NCBI RefSeq assembly: GCF_009674495.1
Contig: NZ_WKJN01000001.1
Coordinates: 310,001-374,000 of the forward strand
Source: Duganella alba
GTDB lineage: Bacteria; Pseudomonadota; Gammaproteobacteria; Burkholderiales; Burkholderiaceae_D
DNA length: 64,000 nucleotides
Direction of reading: 5' to 3'
The notes beneath the pieces were generated by a model. That model was not told the DNA's origin, made no database searches, and saw only the letters and a list, made by a program, of their open reading frames with translations. The first letter of the stretch is position 1. Each line of letters begins with the position of its first letter. Positions 1-8,746 of this stretch are shown here, piece after piece. The position numbers and the translations under genes were made by a program.

Positions 1-452
1 CTGCCGGTACCGGTGCCCATCACGCTGCCGGTCGAGGTGACGCCGCCGGCGATGTTCTGCTGGGTGCCGTAGAAGCTGTGCATCTGGGTATTGAAATCGG
101 CGCTGGCCATGTCCGGCCAATCGTCCTTGTCAAAGCCTGGGGCGTTTTTCAGGTGTTCCTTGGATACGTCCAGCAGGAAGCGCTTGTTGTCGGTGTCCAG
201 TTGCAGCGCTTGCCACGGCACGGCGAACAGCTTGTCGCCCATGCCCAGCCAGCCGCCGAAGGACAGCACGGCGTAGGCGACCTGGCCACTGCGCATGTCG
301 AGCATGATTTCCTTGATGTCGCCCAGGTCTTCGTCCTGGCGATTGTAGACATCTTCACCGATCAGCGTGTCGGCGCCCATCAGACGCGGGCCTGGGCCTG
401 CTTCGTCATCGCTGCGGTAAATGCCATAGGTGTCGCGGTCTAGGTAGCTCAT
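1..452 (-). CDS. PRC-barrel domain protein (3' end outside window)
   Basis: The minus-strand frame begins MSYLDRDTYGIYRS and runs off the left edge after about 150 codons. Residues near 25-90 contain a PRC-barrel-like stretch (GEDVYNRQDEDLGDIKEI, then AYAVLSFGGWLG and KLFAVPWQAL). PRC-barrel proteins of this soluble kind are common stress-related proteins in Betaproteobacteria; the molecular role is unknown. The tail at the edge is rich in Gly, Thr and Ser. The start is supported by GGAGA nine bases upstream. The domain call is fairly secure, the function is not. Confidence 0.75.
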   Translation of the reverse strand, partial: MSYLDRDTYGIYRSDDEAGPGPRLMGADTLIGEDVYNRQDEDLGDIKEIMLDMRSGQVAYAVLSFGGWLGMGDKLFAVPWQALQLDTDNKRFLLDVSKEHLKNAPGFDKDDWPDMASADFNTQMHSFYGTQQNIAGGVTSTGSVMGTGTG

Positions 453-572
453 GGTGGTCTCCAGATGGTTGGTAAGGTCCCGCGTCGAGCGACGCAGTGA
501 CATGCACCATCATGCGGCTCCGGCGACAGTTGAGCTATCGGTGCGCGCGCAGTGTGGATGTAGGACAGAGAT

Positions 573-585
573 TAGTTCTTCAAGA
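573..585. promoter_or_regulatory. Short palindrome upstream of the DUF455 gene
   Basis: GTTCTT-C-AAGAAC is a perfect inverted repeat 45 bases before the DUF455 start codon and in the 178-bp gap shared with the divergent PRC-barrel gene. It may be an operator; nothing identifies the regulator. Confidence 0.3.
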
Positions 586-630
586 ACCAAAGTGCTAAAC
601 TATCGCCCTTGCAAAAATGGAAGGCTACGA

Positions 631-1437
631 ATGACCGCTCCCAAACTTCGCGCCGGCGCGCTGCATTGCCTGATCGAACCTGATCCGATGGCCAAGGTGG
701 CGGCGGTGTACGCATTGGCTGACGCGGCGCAGCAGGGCATGTGCGTGCCCGATCCGCATACGGAGATGACGTCGTCGGCCGAGATTCCGGGCCGCCCGCA
801 GCGGCCGGAACTGGTGCCGCCGCTGCAAGTCGGCCGCCGCGCCATGAATACGCCGGAGGGCCGCGCCATGTTGATCCACGCGCTGGCGCATATCGAATTC
901 AACGCGATCAACCTCGCCCTGGACGCCATCTGGCGTTTCGCCGGCATGCCGCCCGAGTACTACACCGACTGGCTGCAGGTGGCGCGCGAAGAGGCTTACC
1001 ATTTTTCATTGCTGGAAGAGCATTTGCAGCGTCTCGGCCACGGTTATGGCGACTATCTGGCGCATGACAGCTTATGGGAGATGGTGGCCAAAACCAGCGA
1101 CGACGTGCTGGCGCGCATGGCGCTGGTGCCGCGCACGCTGGAGGCGCGCGGCCTGGATGCCAATCCGCCTCTGCGCGCCAAGCTGGCCCAGGCCGGCGAC
1201 AAGGAAGCCGCCGCCATCCTGGACATCATCTTGCGTGACGAAATCGGTCACGTGGAGATCGGCAACCGCTGGTACGGCTACCTGTGCCGCCAGCGCGGGC
1301 TGGAGCTGATTCCAGCCTACGCCGACCTGGCGCGCCAGTACAACGCGCCAACGCCGCGCGGACCGTTCAATCTGGAGGCCCGACGGCAGGCCGGCTTCAG
1401 CGAAGCGGAACTGCTGGCGTTGACACAGCAGGGCTAG
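631..1437 (+). CDS. DUF455 family ferritin-like protein
   Basis: A 268-aa protein of the DUF455 family, a ferritin-like helical fold related to the MiaE group. Candidate metal-binding acidic/His motifs are visible in order: HIEFNAINLALD, REEAYHFSLLEEHL and LRDEIGHVEIGNRWY, i.e. repeated E...EXXH patterns typical of a di-iron or di-manganese site. The substrate is unknown. The start at 631 (MTAPKLRAG) is chosen because GGAAGG lies seven bases upstream; the frame is open back to 451, but that part is not protein-like. The 3' end overlaps the end of fadE on the opposite strand by 41 bp, so the two genes converge with no terminator between them. Confidence 0.8.
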   Translation: MTAPKLRAGALHCLIEPDPMAKVAAVYALADAAQQGMCVPDPHTEMTSSAEIPGRPQRPELVPPLQVGRRAMNTPEGRAMLIHALAHIEFNAINLALDAIWRFAGMPPEYYTDWLQVAREEAYHFSLLEEHLQRLGHGYGDYLAHDSLWEMVAKTSDDVLARMALVPRTLEARGLDANPPLRAKLAQAGDKEAAAILDIILRDEIGHVEIGNRWYGYLCRQRGLELIPAYADLARQYNAPTPRGPFNLEARRQAGFSEAELLALTQQG

Positions 1438-3799
1438 CCGTTTCGCCGGAATCGCGCGCGGCCATGCGGCGGCGCTTGTCCGCATCCACGGCCGCGTTCA
1501 GATCCTGCGGGAAGTCGTCAACATGCACCGACAGGTCGGTGTAGCGGGCGAAATCGGACATGGCGCGGCGTTCCTCCGGCGTCATCAGGCCTTGCGCGGC
1601 GGCGCGGGCGATCCAGTGTTCCATCTCCGGCAGGCTCTGCGGAATCGGCGCCAGTTCACCGGATTTGATGGCAGGCTTGAGGCGGTGCTCGATGCCGTCC
1701 ACCATGTACAGCAAGCCGAAGGCGAGCTCGCCGCAGGCCACCGGATCGCGCAGGTCGTCGGCCAGGAAGCTGTCGGCCAGCAGGCGTTCGCGGGCGTCGC
1801 CGTGGGTTTGCAGGGCGACTGCGACCTGGGCGCCGATCTTGTCCGACGGCGGCGCATACGGCAGGCCGAACGGGAAGGCCAGCAGACGCGCCAGCCAGGC
1901 GGCGGGGCGGCTCGGGAAGTTTTCCAGCACACCGTCCAATGCGGTCTGCGCCTTGTGCAGCGCATCCTGCACCGACCAGTGGACGTAGGGCGCATCTTCT
2001 TCGTGGCGGCCGTCGTCCTCGTAGCGTTTCAGCGTCGCGCTGATCAGGTACATCATCGACAGCGCATCACCCAGGCGCGACGAAATGCGTTCACGGCGTT
2101 TCAGGTCGCCGCCGAGCGTGAACATCGACAGGTCGGTCATCAGCGCAAACACGGTCGACAGGCGGCCAACTGCGCGGTAGTACGGCGCCATGTCTTCGTC
2201 GGCGCGCTCCGGCACCGGCGCCGTCAGGCCGCCGGTCAGGCTGTACCACAGCGAGCGGAAGGCGTTGGCGCAGGTAAAGCGCATGTGGCCGAAGAAGGCG
2301 GCGTCGAAGTCCACCAGCCCCTTGCGCTGGTCGGCATCGGCGGTCGAGCGCATTTCCTTCAGCACGTAGGGATGGGCCCGGATCGCGCCCTGGCCGAAGA
2401 TGATCAGGCAGCGCGTCAGGATGTTGGCGCCTTCCACCGTGATGGCGATCGGAATCTGCTGGTAGGCGCGCGCCAGGAAGTTGGACGGGCCCATGCAAAT
2501 GCCTTTGCCGCCCAAAATATCCATGCCGTCATTCACCACCGCGCGGCCGCGCTCGGTTACATGGTATTTGGCGATGGCGGAAATCACCGCCGGCTTCTCG
2601 CCCAGATCCACCGCCAGCGCCGACAGCTTGCGCGCCGCATCCATCATGTACAGATTGGCGCCCATGCGCGCCAGCGCTTCCTGCACGCCCTCGAACTTGC
2701 CGATGGCGGTATTGAACTGGCGGCGGATCGCGCAATAGGCGCTGGTGCCGCGCACCGCCAGCTTGGCCGTGCCGACGCTGGCCGACGGCAGCGAAATCGC
2801 GCGGCCGGCCGCCAGGCATTCCATCAGCATGCGCCAGCCTTTGCCGATCTGCCGCGGGCCGCCGATGATCCATTCCATCGGAATGAACACGTCCTTGCCG
2901 CTGGTCGGGCCGTTCTGGAACACGGCGTTCAGCGGCCAGTGGCGGCGGCCGATCACCACGCCCGGATGATCGGTCGGGATCAGCGCGCAGGTGATGCCGG
3001 GCGTGGCGTCCGGCGGCAGCAGCTTGTCCGGATCGGTGACGCGGAAGGCCAGGCCCAGCAGGGTGGCGATCGGCCCCAGCGTGATGTAGCGCTTGTTCCA
3101 GGTGATGCGCAGGCCCAGCGTCTCGCGGCCGTCGTGCTGGCCCATGCAGACCACGCCGGTGTCGGGGATGGCGGCGGCGTCCGAGCCGGCATACGGGCTA
3201 GTCAGCGCGAAGCAGGGGATTTCCTCGCCCCTGGCCAGGCGCGGCAGGTAATAATCTTTCTGCTGATCGGTGCCGTAATGCAGCAGCAGTTCGGCCGGGC
3301 CCAGCGAATTGGGCACCATCACCTGCACCGCCAGCGCCGAGCAGCGCGTCGACAGTTGCATCACCACCTGCGAGTGCATGTAGGCGGAGAAAGCCTTGCC
3401 ACCGTAAAGCTTGGGGATGATCATGCCGAGGAAGCCCTTGTCGCGGGCGAACTGCCAGGCGGCGGCCGGCAGGCCTTGCCACACCTGCGTGGCTTCCCAG
3501 TCGTCGACCATCTCGCACAGCTGGCGTACCTCATTGTCGAGGAAGGATTGTTCCTCGTCGGTCAGCGTGGGGCGGCGGATCTGCATGAACTTGTTCCAGT
3601 CCGGGCGGCCGGAGAACAGGTCGGCGTCCCACCAGGTGGTGCCGGCTTCCAGCGCATCGCGCTCGGTGTCGGACATCGGCGGCAGGATGCGCTTGAATAG
3701 CGCATAAATATGAGGCGTAATCAGGCTGCGGCGCAGCGGCGCATAGGCGAGAACGACAACGATTGCGGCCAGCAAGGCCAAGGCTATCCATAGGATCAT
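1397..3799 (-). CDS. fadE: Acyl-CoA dehydrogenase, FadE type
   Basis: An 800-aa protein catalysing the first, FAD-dependent step of fatty acid beta-oxidation (acyl-CoA to trans-2-enoyl-CoA). The N-terminus (MILWIALALLAAIVVVLAY) is a membrane segment, as in enterobacterial FadE (814 aa). The acyl-CoA dehydrogenase core follows with CFALTSPYAGSDAA (flavin/substrate loop) and VEGANILTRCLIIFGQGA (region of the catalytic Glu); the last 250 residues match the DUF1974 tail specific to FadE. AAGGAG precedes the ATG by six bases. It is monocistronic. Convergent overlap with the DUF455 gene is its only oddity. Confidence 0.92.
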   Translation of the reverse strand: MILWIALALLAAIVVVLAYAPLRRSLITPHIYALFKRILPPMSDTERDALEAGTTWWDADLFSGRPDWNKFMQIRRPTLTDEEQSFLDNEVRQLCEMVDDWEATQVWQGLPAAAWQFARDKGFLGMIIPKLYGGKAFSAYMHSQVVMQLSTRCSALAVQVMVPNSLGPAELLLHYGTDQQKDYYLPRLARGEEIPCFALTSPYAGSDAAAIPDTGVVCMGQHDGRETLGLRITWNKRYITLGPIATLLGLAFRVTDPDKLLPPDATPGITCALIPTDHPGVVIGRRHWPLNAVFQNGPTSGKDVFIPMEWIIGGPRQIGKGWRMLMECLAAGRAISLPSASVGTAKLAVRGTSAYCAIRRQFNTAIGKFEGVQEALARMGANLYMMDAARKLSALAVDLGEKPAVISAIAKYHVTERGRAVVNDGMDILGGKGICMGPSNFLARAYQQIPIAITVEGANILTRCLIIFGQGAIRAHPYVLKEMRSTADADQRKGLVDFDAAFFGHMRFTCANAFRSLWYSLTGGLTAPVPERADEDMAPYYRAVGRLSTVFALMTDLSMFTLGGDLKRRERISSRLGDALSMMYLISATLKRYEDDGRHEEDAPYVHWSVQDALHKAQTALDGVLENFPSRPAAWLARLLAFPFGLPYAPPSDKIGAQVAVALQTHGDARERLLADSFLADDLRDPVACGELAFGLLYMVDGIEHRLKPAIKSGELAPIPQSLPEMEHWIARAAAQGLMTPEERRAMSDFARYTDLSVHVDDFPQDLNAAVDADKRRRMAARDSGETASPAVSTPAVPLR

Positions 3800-3863
3800 G
3801 ATGATCTCCTTCCAGTTAGCCGGAAGATAACCCCTGCCTTGCCCCGCTACTGTACGCTAGCGC

Positions 3864-4874
3864 TCATAAAAGCGTATCGATGCCGGTGGTGGCGAAGCGC
3901 TCGCGGTAGACCTTGGGCGTGATGCCAAGCTTTTTCATGAACACGCGACGCATGTGGGCCTCGTCGCTGAAGCAGGCGCGGGCGGCGACGGTCTTCAGCG
4001 GCAGCGCCAGTTCGGCCAGCAGCTGCGTGGCGCGCTCGAAGCGGCACATCTCGATGAATTCCTGCGTGCTCAGGCCGACTTCCTGCTGGAATACGCGGGC
4101 GAAATGGCGCTCGCTCATCATGGCCTTCTGCGCCAGCTGCGAGACCGACAGGCGTTCGTGCAGGTTATCGAGTATCCAGTTCTGCAGCGCGCGGATATTG
4201 GGCCGCGTGGTGCGTTCGCTCAGCAAATGCGAGCTGAACTGCGACTGGCCGCCGGGACGCTTCAGGTACACCACCATCTCGGTCGCCACTTCCAGCGCCA
4301 GGTCGCGACCGTAGTCTTCCTCCACCAGCGCCAGCGCCAGGTCGATGCCGGCCGTGACGCCGGCCGAGGTCCAGACATTGTCGGAGCGGATGAAAATGGC
4401 GTCGGCATCGACTTCGATCGCCGGATATTCCGCCTTCAGCCGATCGGCCACGCTCCAGTGGGTGGTGGCGCGCTTGCCGTTCAACACACCGGCGGCGGCC
4501 AGGAAGAAGGCGCCCGAGCACAAGGCCGTCAGGCGCTGGATGCGCGGTGCGACGGCGGCGATCCAGTCGGTGATGGCGGCGCTGTTCACCAGCGCCTCCT
4601 GGATGTGGCGGGAACCGACGATGATGGCGTTGTCCGGCAAGGCCAGCGGACTGAGCGTTTTGGTGGCGTCGAGCGACATCAGCGTATCGGAGCGCACCGG
4701 GCCGGGCTGGTGCGAGGCGACGCGGACATCGTATCCCGGCCCCTTGCCGCGCCGCTGCAAATGCAGGTTGGCGTATTCGAACACGGACATGGGGCCGATC
4801 GCTTCCATCGCCTTAAAGCCGGGATAGACCACGATATCGACCGTGATCGCCAGCTTCGTTGGGGAGTCATTCAT
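3864..4874 (-). CDS. GlxA family transcriptional regulator
   Basis: A 336-aa regulator with an N-terminal DJ-1/PfpI-like domain (about 10-190; nucleophile-elbow sequence TALCSGAFFLAAAG) fused to a C-terminal AraC-type double helix-turn-helix (about 225-330; ISERHFARVFQ-like segment MMSERHFARVFQQEVG and KTVAARACFSDEAHMRRVF). Family members sense small amines or related metabolites and usually activate neighbouring genes. It is divergent from the class III alcohol dehydrogenase with a 139-bp gap, which makes that gene a plausible target. Separated from fadE by 64 bp. Confidence 0.85.
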   Translation of the reverse strand: MNDSPTKLAITVDIVVYPGFKAMEAIGPMSVFEYANLHLQRRGKGPGYDVRVASHQPGPVRSDTLMSLDATKTLSPLALPDNAIIVGSRHIQEALVNSAAITDWIAAVAPRIQRLTALCSGAFFLAAAGVLNGKRATTHWSVADRLKAEYPAIEVDADAIFIRSDNVWTSAGVTAGIDLALALVEEDYGRDLALEVATEMVVYLKRPGGQSQFSSHLLSERTTRPNIRALQNWILDNLHERLSVSQLAQKAMMSERHFARVFQQEVGLSTQEFIEMCRFERATQLLAELALPLKTVAARACFSDEAHMRRVFMKKLGITPKVYRERFATTGIDTLL

Positions 4875-5013
4875 AAGTTGTTGCTGGAGGCTGCATGGAA
4901 AATCCGGTCATTATTGCACCAATTCCTGCCATTTTCATGCGCCTGCCTGTTCTTGCGGCGTGGCGGCCGGCACAATCCTCCCGCCAGATTTCCAACCATA
5001 TGAGAGTAGATTC

Positions 5014-6120
5014 ATGAAAACCAAAGCAGCCGTTGCATGGCGCGCCGGAGCGCCACTGACCATCGAAGAAGTCGACCTGCAAGGCCCGCGCGCCGGCGAA
5101 GTGCTGGTGGAGCTGAAAGCCACCGGCATCTGCCATACCGATTACTACACCCTGTCCGGCGCCGATCCGGAAGGCCTGTTCCCGGCCATCCTGGGCCACG
5201 AGGGCGCCGGCGTGGTGGTGGACGTGGGACCGGGCGTCACCACGCTGAAGAAGGACGACCACGTCATTCCGCTGTACACGCCGGAATGCCGCCAGTGCAA
5301 ATTCTGCCTGTCGCGCAAGACCAACCTGTGCCAGGCGATCCGTTCGACCCAGGGCCGCGGTCTGATGCCGGACGCCACCAGCCGCTTCTCGCTGGACGGC
5401 AAACCGCTGTTCCACTACATGGGCACGTCCACCTTCTCGAATTACATCGTGGTGCCGGAGATCGCGCTGGCCAAGATCCGCGAAGATGCGCCGTTCGACA
5501 AGGTGTGCTACATCGGTTGCGGCGTTACCACCGGCGTTGGCGCGGTGCTGTTCTCGGCCAAGGTCGAGGCGGGCGCCAATGTGGTGGTGTTCGGTCTGGG
5601 CGGCATCGGCCTGAACGTGATCCAGGCGGCGAAAATGGTGGGCGCGGACAAGATCATCGGCGTCGATATCAACCCGGCGCGCGAAGACATGGCGCGCAAG
5701 TTTGGCATGACCCACTTCATCAATCCGAACCAGGTCGAAAACGTGGTCGACCAGATCGTCCAGCTGACCGACGGCGGCGCCGACTACAGCTTTGAATGCG
5801 TTGGCAACACCACGCTGATGCGCCAGGCGCTGGAATGCACGCACAAAGGCTGGGGCCAGTCGTTCATCATCGGCGTGGCGGCGGCCGGCCAGGAAATCTC
5901 CACCCGTCCGTTCCAGCTGGTGACCGGCCGCGAATGGAAAGGCTCGGCCTTCGGCGGCGCGCGCGGCCGTACGGACGTGCCGAAGATCGTCGACTGGTAC
6001 ATGGAAGGCAAGCTGAACATCGACGACCTGATCACCCACCGCCTGCCGCTAGAACGCATCAACGAAGGTTTCGACCTGATGAAGAGCGGCGAGTCGATCC
6101 GCTCGGTTGTACTGTATTAA
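5014..6120 (+). CDS. frmA: S-(hydroxymethyl)glutathione dehydrogenase / class III alcohol dehydrogenase
   Basis: A 368-aa zinc-dependent medium-chain dehydrogenase, the exact family length. It oxidises S-hydroxymethylglutathione (formaldehyde detoxification) and reduces S-nitrosoglutathione. Visible residues: catalytic zinc ligands Cys40 and His62 (GHEGAGVVVDVG), structural zinc cysteines in PECRQCKFCLSRKTNLC (Cys92, 95, 98, 106), CGVTTGVGAVL, and the NAD-binding GLGGIGLNV. The start at 5014 gives the canonical MKTKAAVAW N-terminus. No FrmB/FghA esterase gene is nearby. A strong terminator follows immediately, so the gene is transcribed alone, perhaps under the divergent GlxA-type regulator. 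Confidence 0.93.
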   Translation: MKTKAAVAWRAGAPLTIEEVDLQGPRAGEVLVELKATGICHTDYYTLSGADPEGLFPAILGHEGAGVVVDVGPGVTTLKKDDHVIPLYTPECRQCKFCLSRKTNLCQAIRSTQGRGLMPDATSRFSLDGKPLFHYMGTSTFSNYIVVPEIALAKIREDAPFDKVCYIGCGVTTGVGAVLFSAKVEAGANVVVFGLGGIGLNVIQAAKMVGADKIIGVDINPAREDMARKFGMTHFINPNQVENVVDQIVQLTDGGADYSFECVGNTTLMRQALECTHKGWGQSFIIGVAAAGQEISTRPFQLVTGREWKGSAFGGARGRTDVPKIVDWYMEGKLNIDDLITHRLPLERINEGFDLMKSGESIRSVVLY

Positions 6121-6128
6121 TCAGTGAA

Positions 6129-6164
6129 CTGCGCCGGCCGTGCAACGCGGCCGGCGCAGGTTTT
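6129..6164 (+). terminator. Rho-independent terminator of the alcohol dehydrogenase gene
   Basis: Perfect 11-bp stem CTGCGCCGGCC / GGCCGGCGCAG with a 9-base loop, followed by GTTTT, starting 9 bases after the stop codon. Confidence 0.85.
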
Positions 6165-6309
6165 GTTGAAATCCCTACAATAGCCAGGGCAAATTTTCAA
6201 GAGACATGAGTCTTGGTCGATTTTTAGCCGAAACTCCAGTATATTTTCCATCAAGCATTCCACCAGTTTCACCTCCGTTCTCCTCCGCCACGTCGTCAAA
6301 GGGAACTTC

Positions 6310-7899
6310 ATGAACTTCGCAAACCTGAAAATTGGCGCCAGGCTCGGTCTGGCGTTTGGGCTGGTGGTGGTGCTGTTGCTGCTGGTTGTGGCGGTCGCGC
6401 TGGAACGCATGGCGATGGCCGAGCAGCGCATGCGCAACATGATCGATGACCGCTACTACAAGATCGAGCTGGCCACGACGGTCAAATACAATGTTGCCGT
6501 CATCCACAAGCATATGCGCAATGCGGCGATCGCCACTGGACCGGCCGCGGTGCAGAGCGAAACGGCGGCGATGAACGCGTTGCGTGCCGCCAACAAGGAT
6601 CTGCTCGACAAATTCGACAAGGTCATCAACGTGCCGCAGGCGCGGGAACTTTTCACCTCCATTATGACGGCGCGCGGACGCGACCTGGAAAATCAGCGGG
6701 CGCTGCTCAAACTGCTGGCTGAACAGCAGCCGGAACAGGCACGGGCACTGCTGGCCGGCGATATCGCCGCCTCCGAAAAGCGCTACGTCGAACTGCTGAA
6801 TCAAATGACCAACCTGCAACTGGAGCGCATGAACGCCGAGGCGCATCTCACGCGCGAAAGCTTTGGCCAGGCACGCGGCGTCATGCTGGGCATCGCCGCG
6901 CTGACCGTTATCCTGACGCTGCTGATCGCCTGGCGCGCCAGCCGCAGCATCACCGTGCCGCTGACGGAAGCGGTCGGCATGGCGCGCCGCGTCGCCGAAG
7001 GCGATTTGTCGGCCCGTATCGAAGTCAGGTCGGCCAATGAAACCGGGCAGTTGATGCGCGCGCTGCAGGAGATGACCGACAGCCTGACCAGAATCGTCAG
7101 CCAGGTGCGCAGCGGCACCGACACCATGGTGACGGCCTCGGTGCAAATCGCCACCGGCAATCTCGACCTGTCGGCGCGCACCGAGCGCCAGGCCAGCGCG
7201 CTGGAAGAAACCGCCTCGTCGATGGAAGAGCTGACCAGCACGGTGCAGCAAAACTCGCACAACGCCCAGCACAGCATCCAGCTGGCGCAGAATGCGGCCG
7301 AGGTGGCCGTCAAGGGGAAGAGGGTGGTCGGCCAGGTGGTGGACACGATGGGCGGCATCAACGCCGCATCGCGCAAGATCGTCGACATTATCGGCGTGAT
7401 CGACGGCATTGCGTTTCAGACCAATATTCTGGCGCTGAACGCCGCCGTCGAAGCGGCGCGGGCCGGCGAACAGGGGCGCGGCTTCGCCGTGGTGGCCTCC
7501 GAGGTCCGCAATCTGGCCCAGCGTTCGGCGGCCGCAGCCAGGGAAATCAAGGAATTGATTGGCAACTCCGTGGAACAGGTGGCGAACGGCGCTCAACTTG
7601 TGGCCCAAGCCGGCAGTACGATGGACGAGGTGGTCGAGAGCGTGCAGCGCGTGGCAAGCATCCTCGGCGATATCGGCCATGCCAGCGCGGAGCAAAACCA
7701 CGGCATCGCCCAGATCAACGAAGCGATTATCCAGATGGACGACGTCACCCAGCAAAACGCGGCGCTGGTCGAGCAGGCGGCGGCAGCGGCGCAAAGCATG
7801 CGCGAGCAGGCAACTTGCCTGTCGGAAGCTGTTGGCGTCTTCCGTTTGAGCGAAGGGAGTAGAATAACTCAAGCCTTAACCCTCAGGAGCGTGTCATGA
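6310..7899 (+). CDS. Methyl-accepting chemotaxis protein
   Basis: A 529-aa chemoreceptor. An N-terminal membrane segment (about 10-32) is followed by a periplasmic four-helix-bundle sensor (about 35-190), a second membrane segment (about 195-213), HAMP (about 215-265) and the cytoplasmic signalling domain with the CheA/CheW-binding hairpin [21 protein letters not shown]. The C-terminus ends [12 protein letters not shown] without the CheR-tethering pentapeptide. AAAGGGA lies seven bases before the ATG. The stop codon overlaps the start of the next gene (ATGA), an unusual pairing of a receptor with a metabolic lyase that may hint at a shared ligand. Confidence 0.9.
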   Translation: MNFANLKIGARLGLAFGLVVVLLLLVVAVALERMAMAEQRMRNMIDDRYYKIELATTVKYNVAVIHKHMRNAAIATGPAAVQSETAAMNALRAANKDLLDKFDKVINVPQARELFTSIMTARGRDLENQRALLKLLAEQQPEQARALLAGDIAASEKRYVELLNQMTNLQLERMNAEAHLTRESFGQARGVMLGIAALTVILTLLIAWRASRSITVPLTEAVGMARRVAEGDLSARIEVRSANETGQLMRALQEMTDSLTRIVSQVRSGTDTMVTASVQIATGNLDLSARTERQASALEETASSMEELTSTVQQNSHNAQHSIQLAQNAAEVAVKGKRVVGQVVDTMGGINAASRKIVDIIGVIDGIAFQTNILALNAAVEAARAGEQGRGFAVVASEVRNLAQRSAAAAREIKELIGNSVEQVANGAQLVAQAGSTMDEVVESVQRVASILGDIGHASAEQNHGIAQINEAIIQMDDVTQQNAALVEQAAAAAQSMREQATCLSEAVGVFRLSEGSRITQALTLRSVS

Positions 7900-8729
7900 C
7901 CACAGCGTCGCCCTTTGTACATTCCTACCTGTTTGTTCCCGCCAACCGGCCGGAGCGTTTTTCCAAAGCTATCCAGTCTGGCGCCAATGCCGTCATCATC
8001 GACCTGGAAGACTCGGTCGGCGCCCAGGACAAGTCCGAAGGCCGCAACAGCCTGACCAACTGGCTGGACAGCGCCGAGGCGCGCGAAAGCGCCGTGCCGA
8101 TCCTGGTCAAGGTGAACTGTGTCAACTCCGGGTGTTTTGGCGAGGACCTGCGGGCCTGCCGCCGGCCCGACGTCGCCGGCCTGGTGCTGCCGAAGGCCGA
8201 GCGGGTCGATGATATCGCCAGCGCGTCGGCGGGCGCTCCCGTCTATCCGCTGGTCGAGACGGCGCTGGGGTTCTCGCGCGTCAACGACCTGGCACGGGCG
8301 CCGCGCGTACAGCGCCTGTTGTTCGGCGCGATCGACTTCAAGCACGACATGGGAATTGATGGGGATCGCGATGAGCTGCTGTTCTTCCGTTCGCAGGTCG
8401 TGCTCGCCTCCAAGATCGCCGGCATACTGAGTCCGGTGGACGGCGTCACCACCGAGATCGACGACCTGGAGAAAATCGCGGACGACGCGGCGTACACCAA
8501 GCGCCTGGGTTTCGGCGGCAAGTTGTGCATCCACCCGAACCAGGTGCCGATCGTCAACCGCACCTTCGTGCCGTCCGCCGACGAGCTGAAATGGGCGAAC
8601 CGCATCCTGGCCGCCGCGGAAGCATCGCGCGGCGGCGCAGTGGCGCTCGATGGCCGGCTGATTGACCGGCCGATGGTGCTGACGGCCAAACGCATCATCG
8701 AGGACTCCCGGCGTCGCGGGCCGATGTAG
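7896..8729 (+). CDS. HpcH/HpaI aldolase / citrate lyase-beta family CoA-ester lyase
   Basis: A 277-aa TIM-barrel lyase of the CitE-like family (citramalyl-, malyl- or HMG-CoA lyase type). Characteristic segments: [13 protein letters not shown] (CoA end), VIIDLEDSV (Mg-binding acidic pair), YPLVETALG (catalytic/Mg Glu), [13 protein letters not shown] and [11 protein letters not shown]. Free-standing CitE-like proteins act on CoA thioesters such as citramalyl-CoA; the exact substrate cannot be read from the sequence. Translation is coupled to the preceding chemoreceptor by an ATGA overlap, with AGGAG eight bases upstream of the ATG. Convergent with mqo. Confidence 0.85.
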   Translation: MTTASPFVHSYLFVPANRPERFSKAIQSGANAVIIDLEDSVGAQDKSEGRNSLTNWLDSAEARESAVPILVKVNCVNSGCFGEDLRACRRPDVAGLVLPKAERVDDIASASAGAPVYPLVETALGFSRVNDLARAPRVQRLLFGAIDFKHDMGIDGDRDELLFFRSQVVLASKIAGILSPVDGVTTEIDDLEKIADDAAYTKRLGFGGKLCIHPNQVPIVNRTFVPSADELKWANRILAAAEASRGGAVALDGRLIDRPMVLTAKRIIEDSRRRGPM

Positions 8730-8746
8730 CGTTTGACCGTCGCGTC

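Noticed and set aside
1523..3700. Long plus-strand open frames opposite fadE, mqo, rlhA, the diheme gene and other high-GC genes
   Set aside because: They are antisense products of GC-rich codons: compositions are dominated by Arg, Ala, Gly, His and Gln and no motifs are present.
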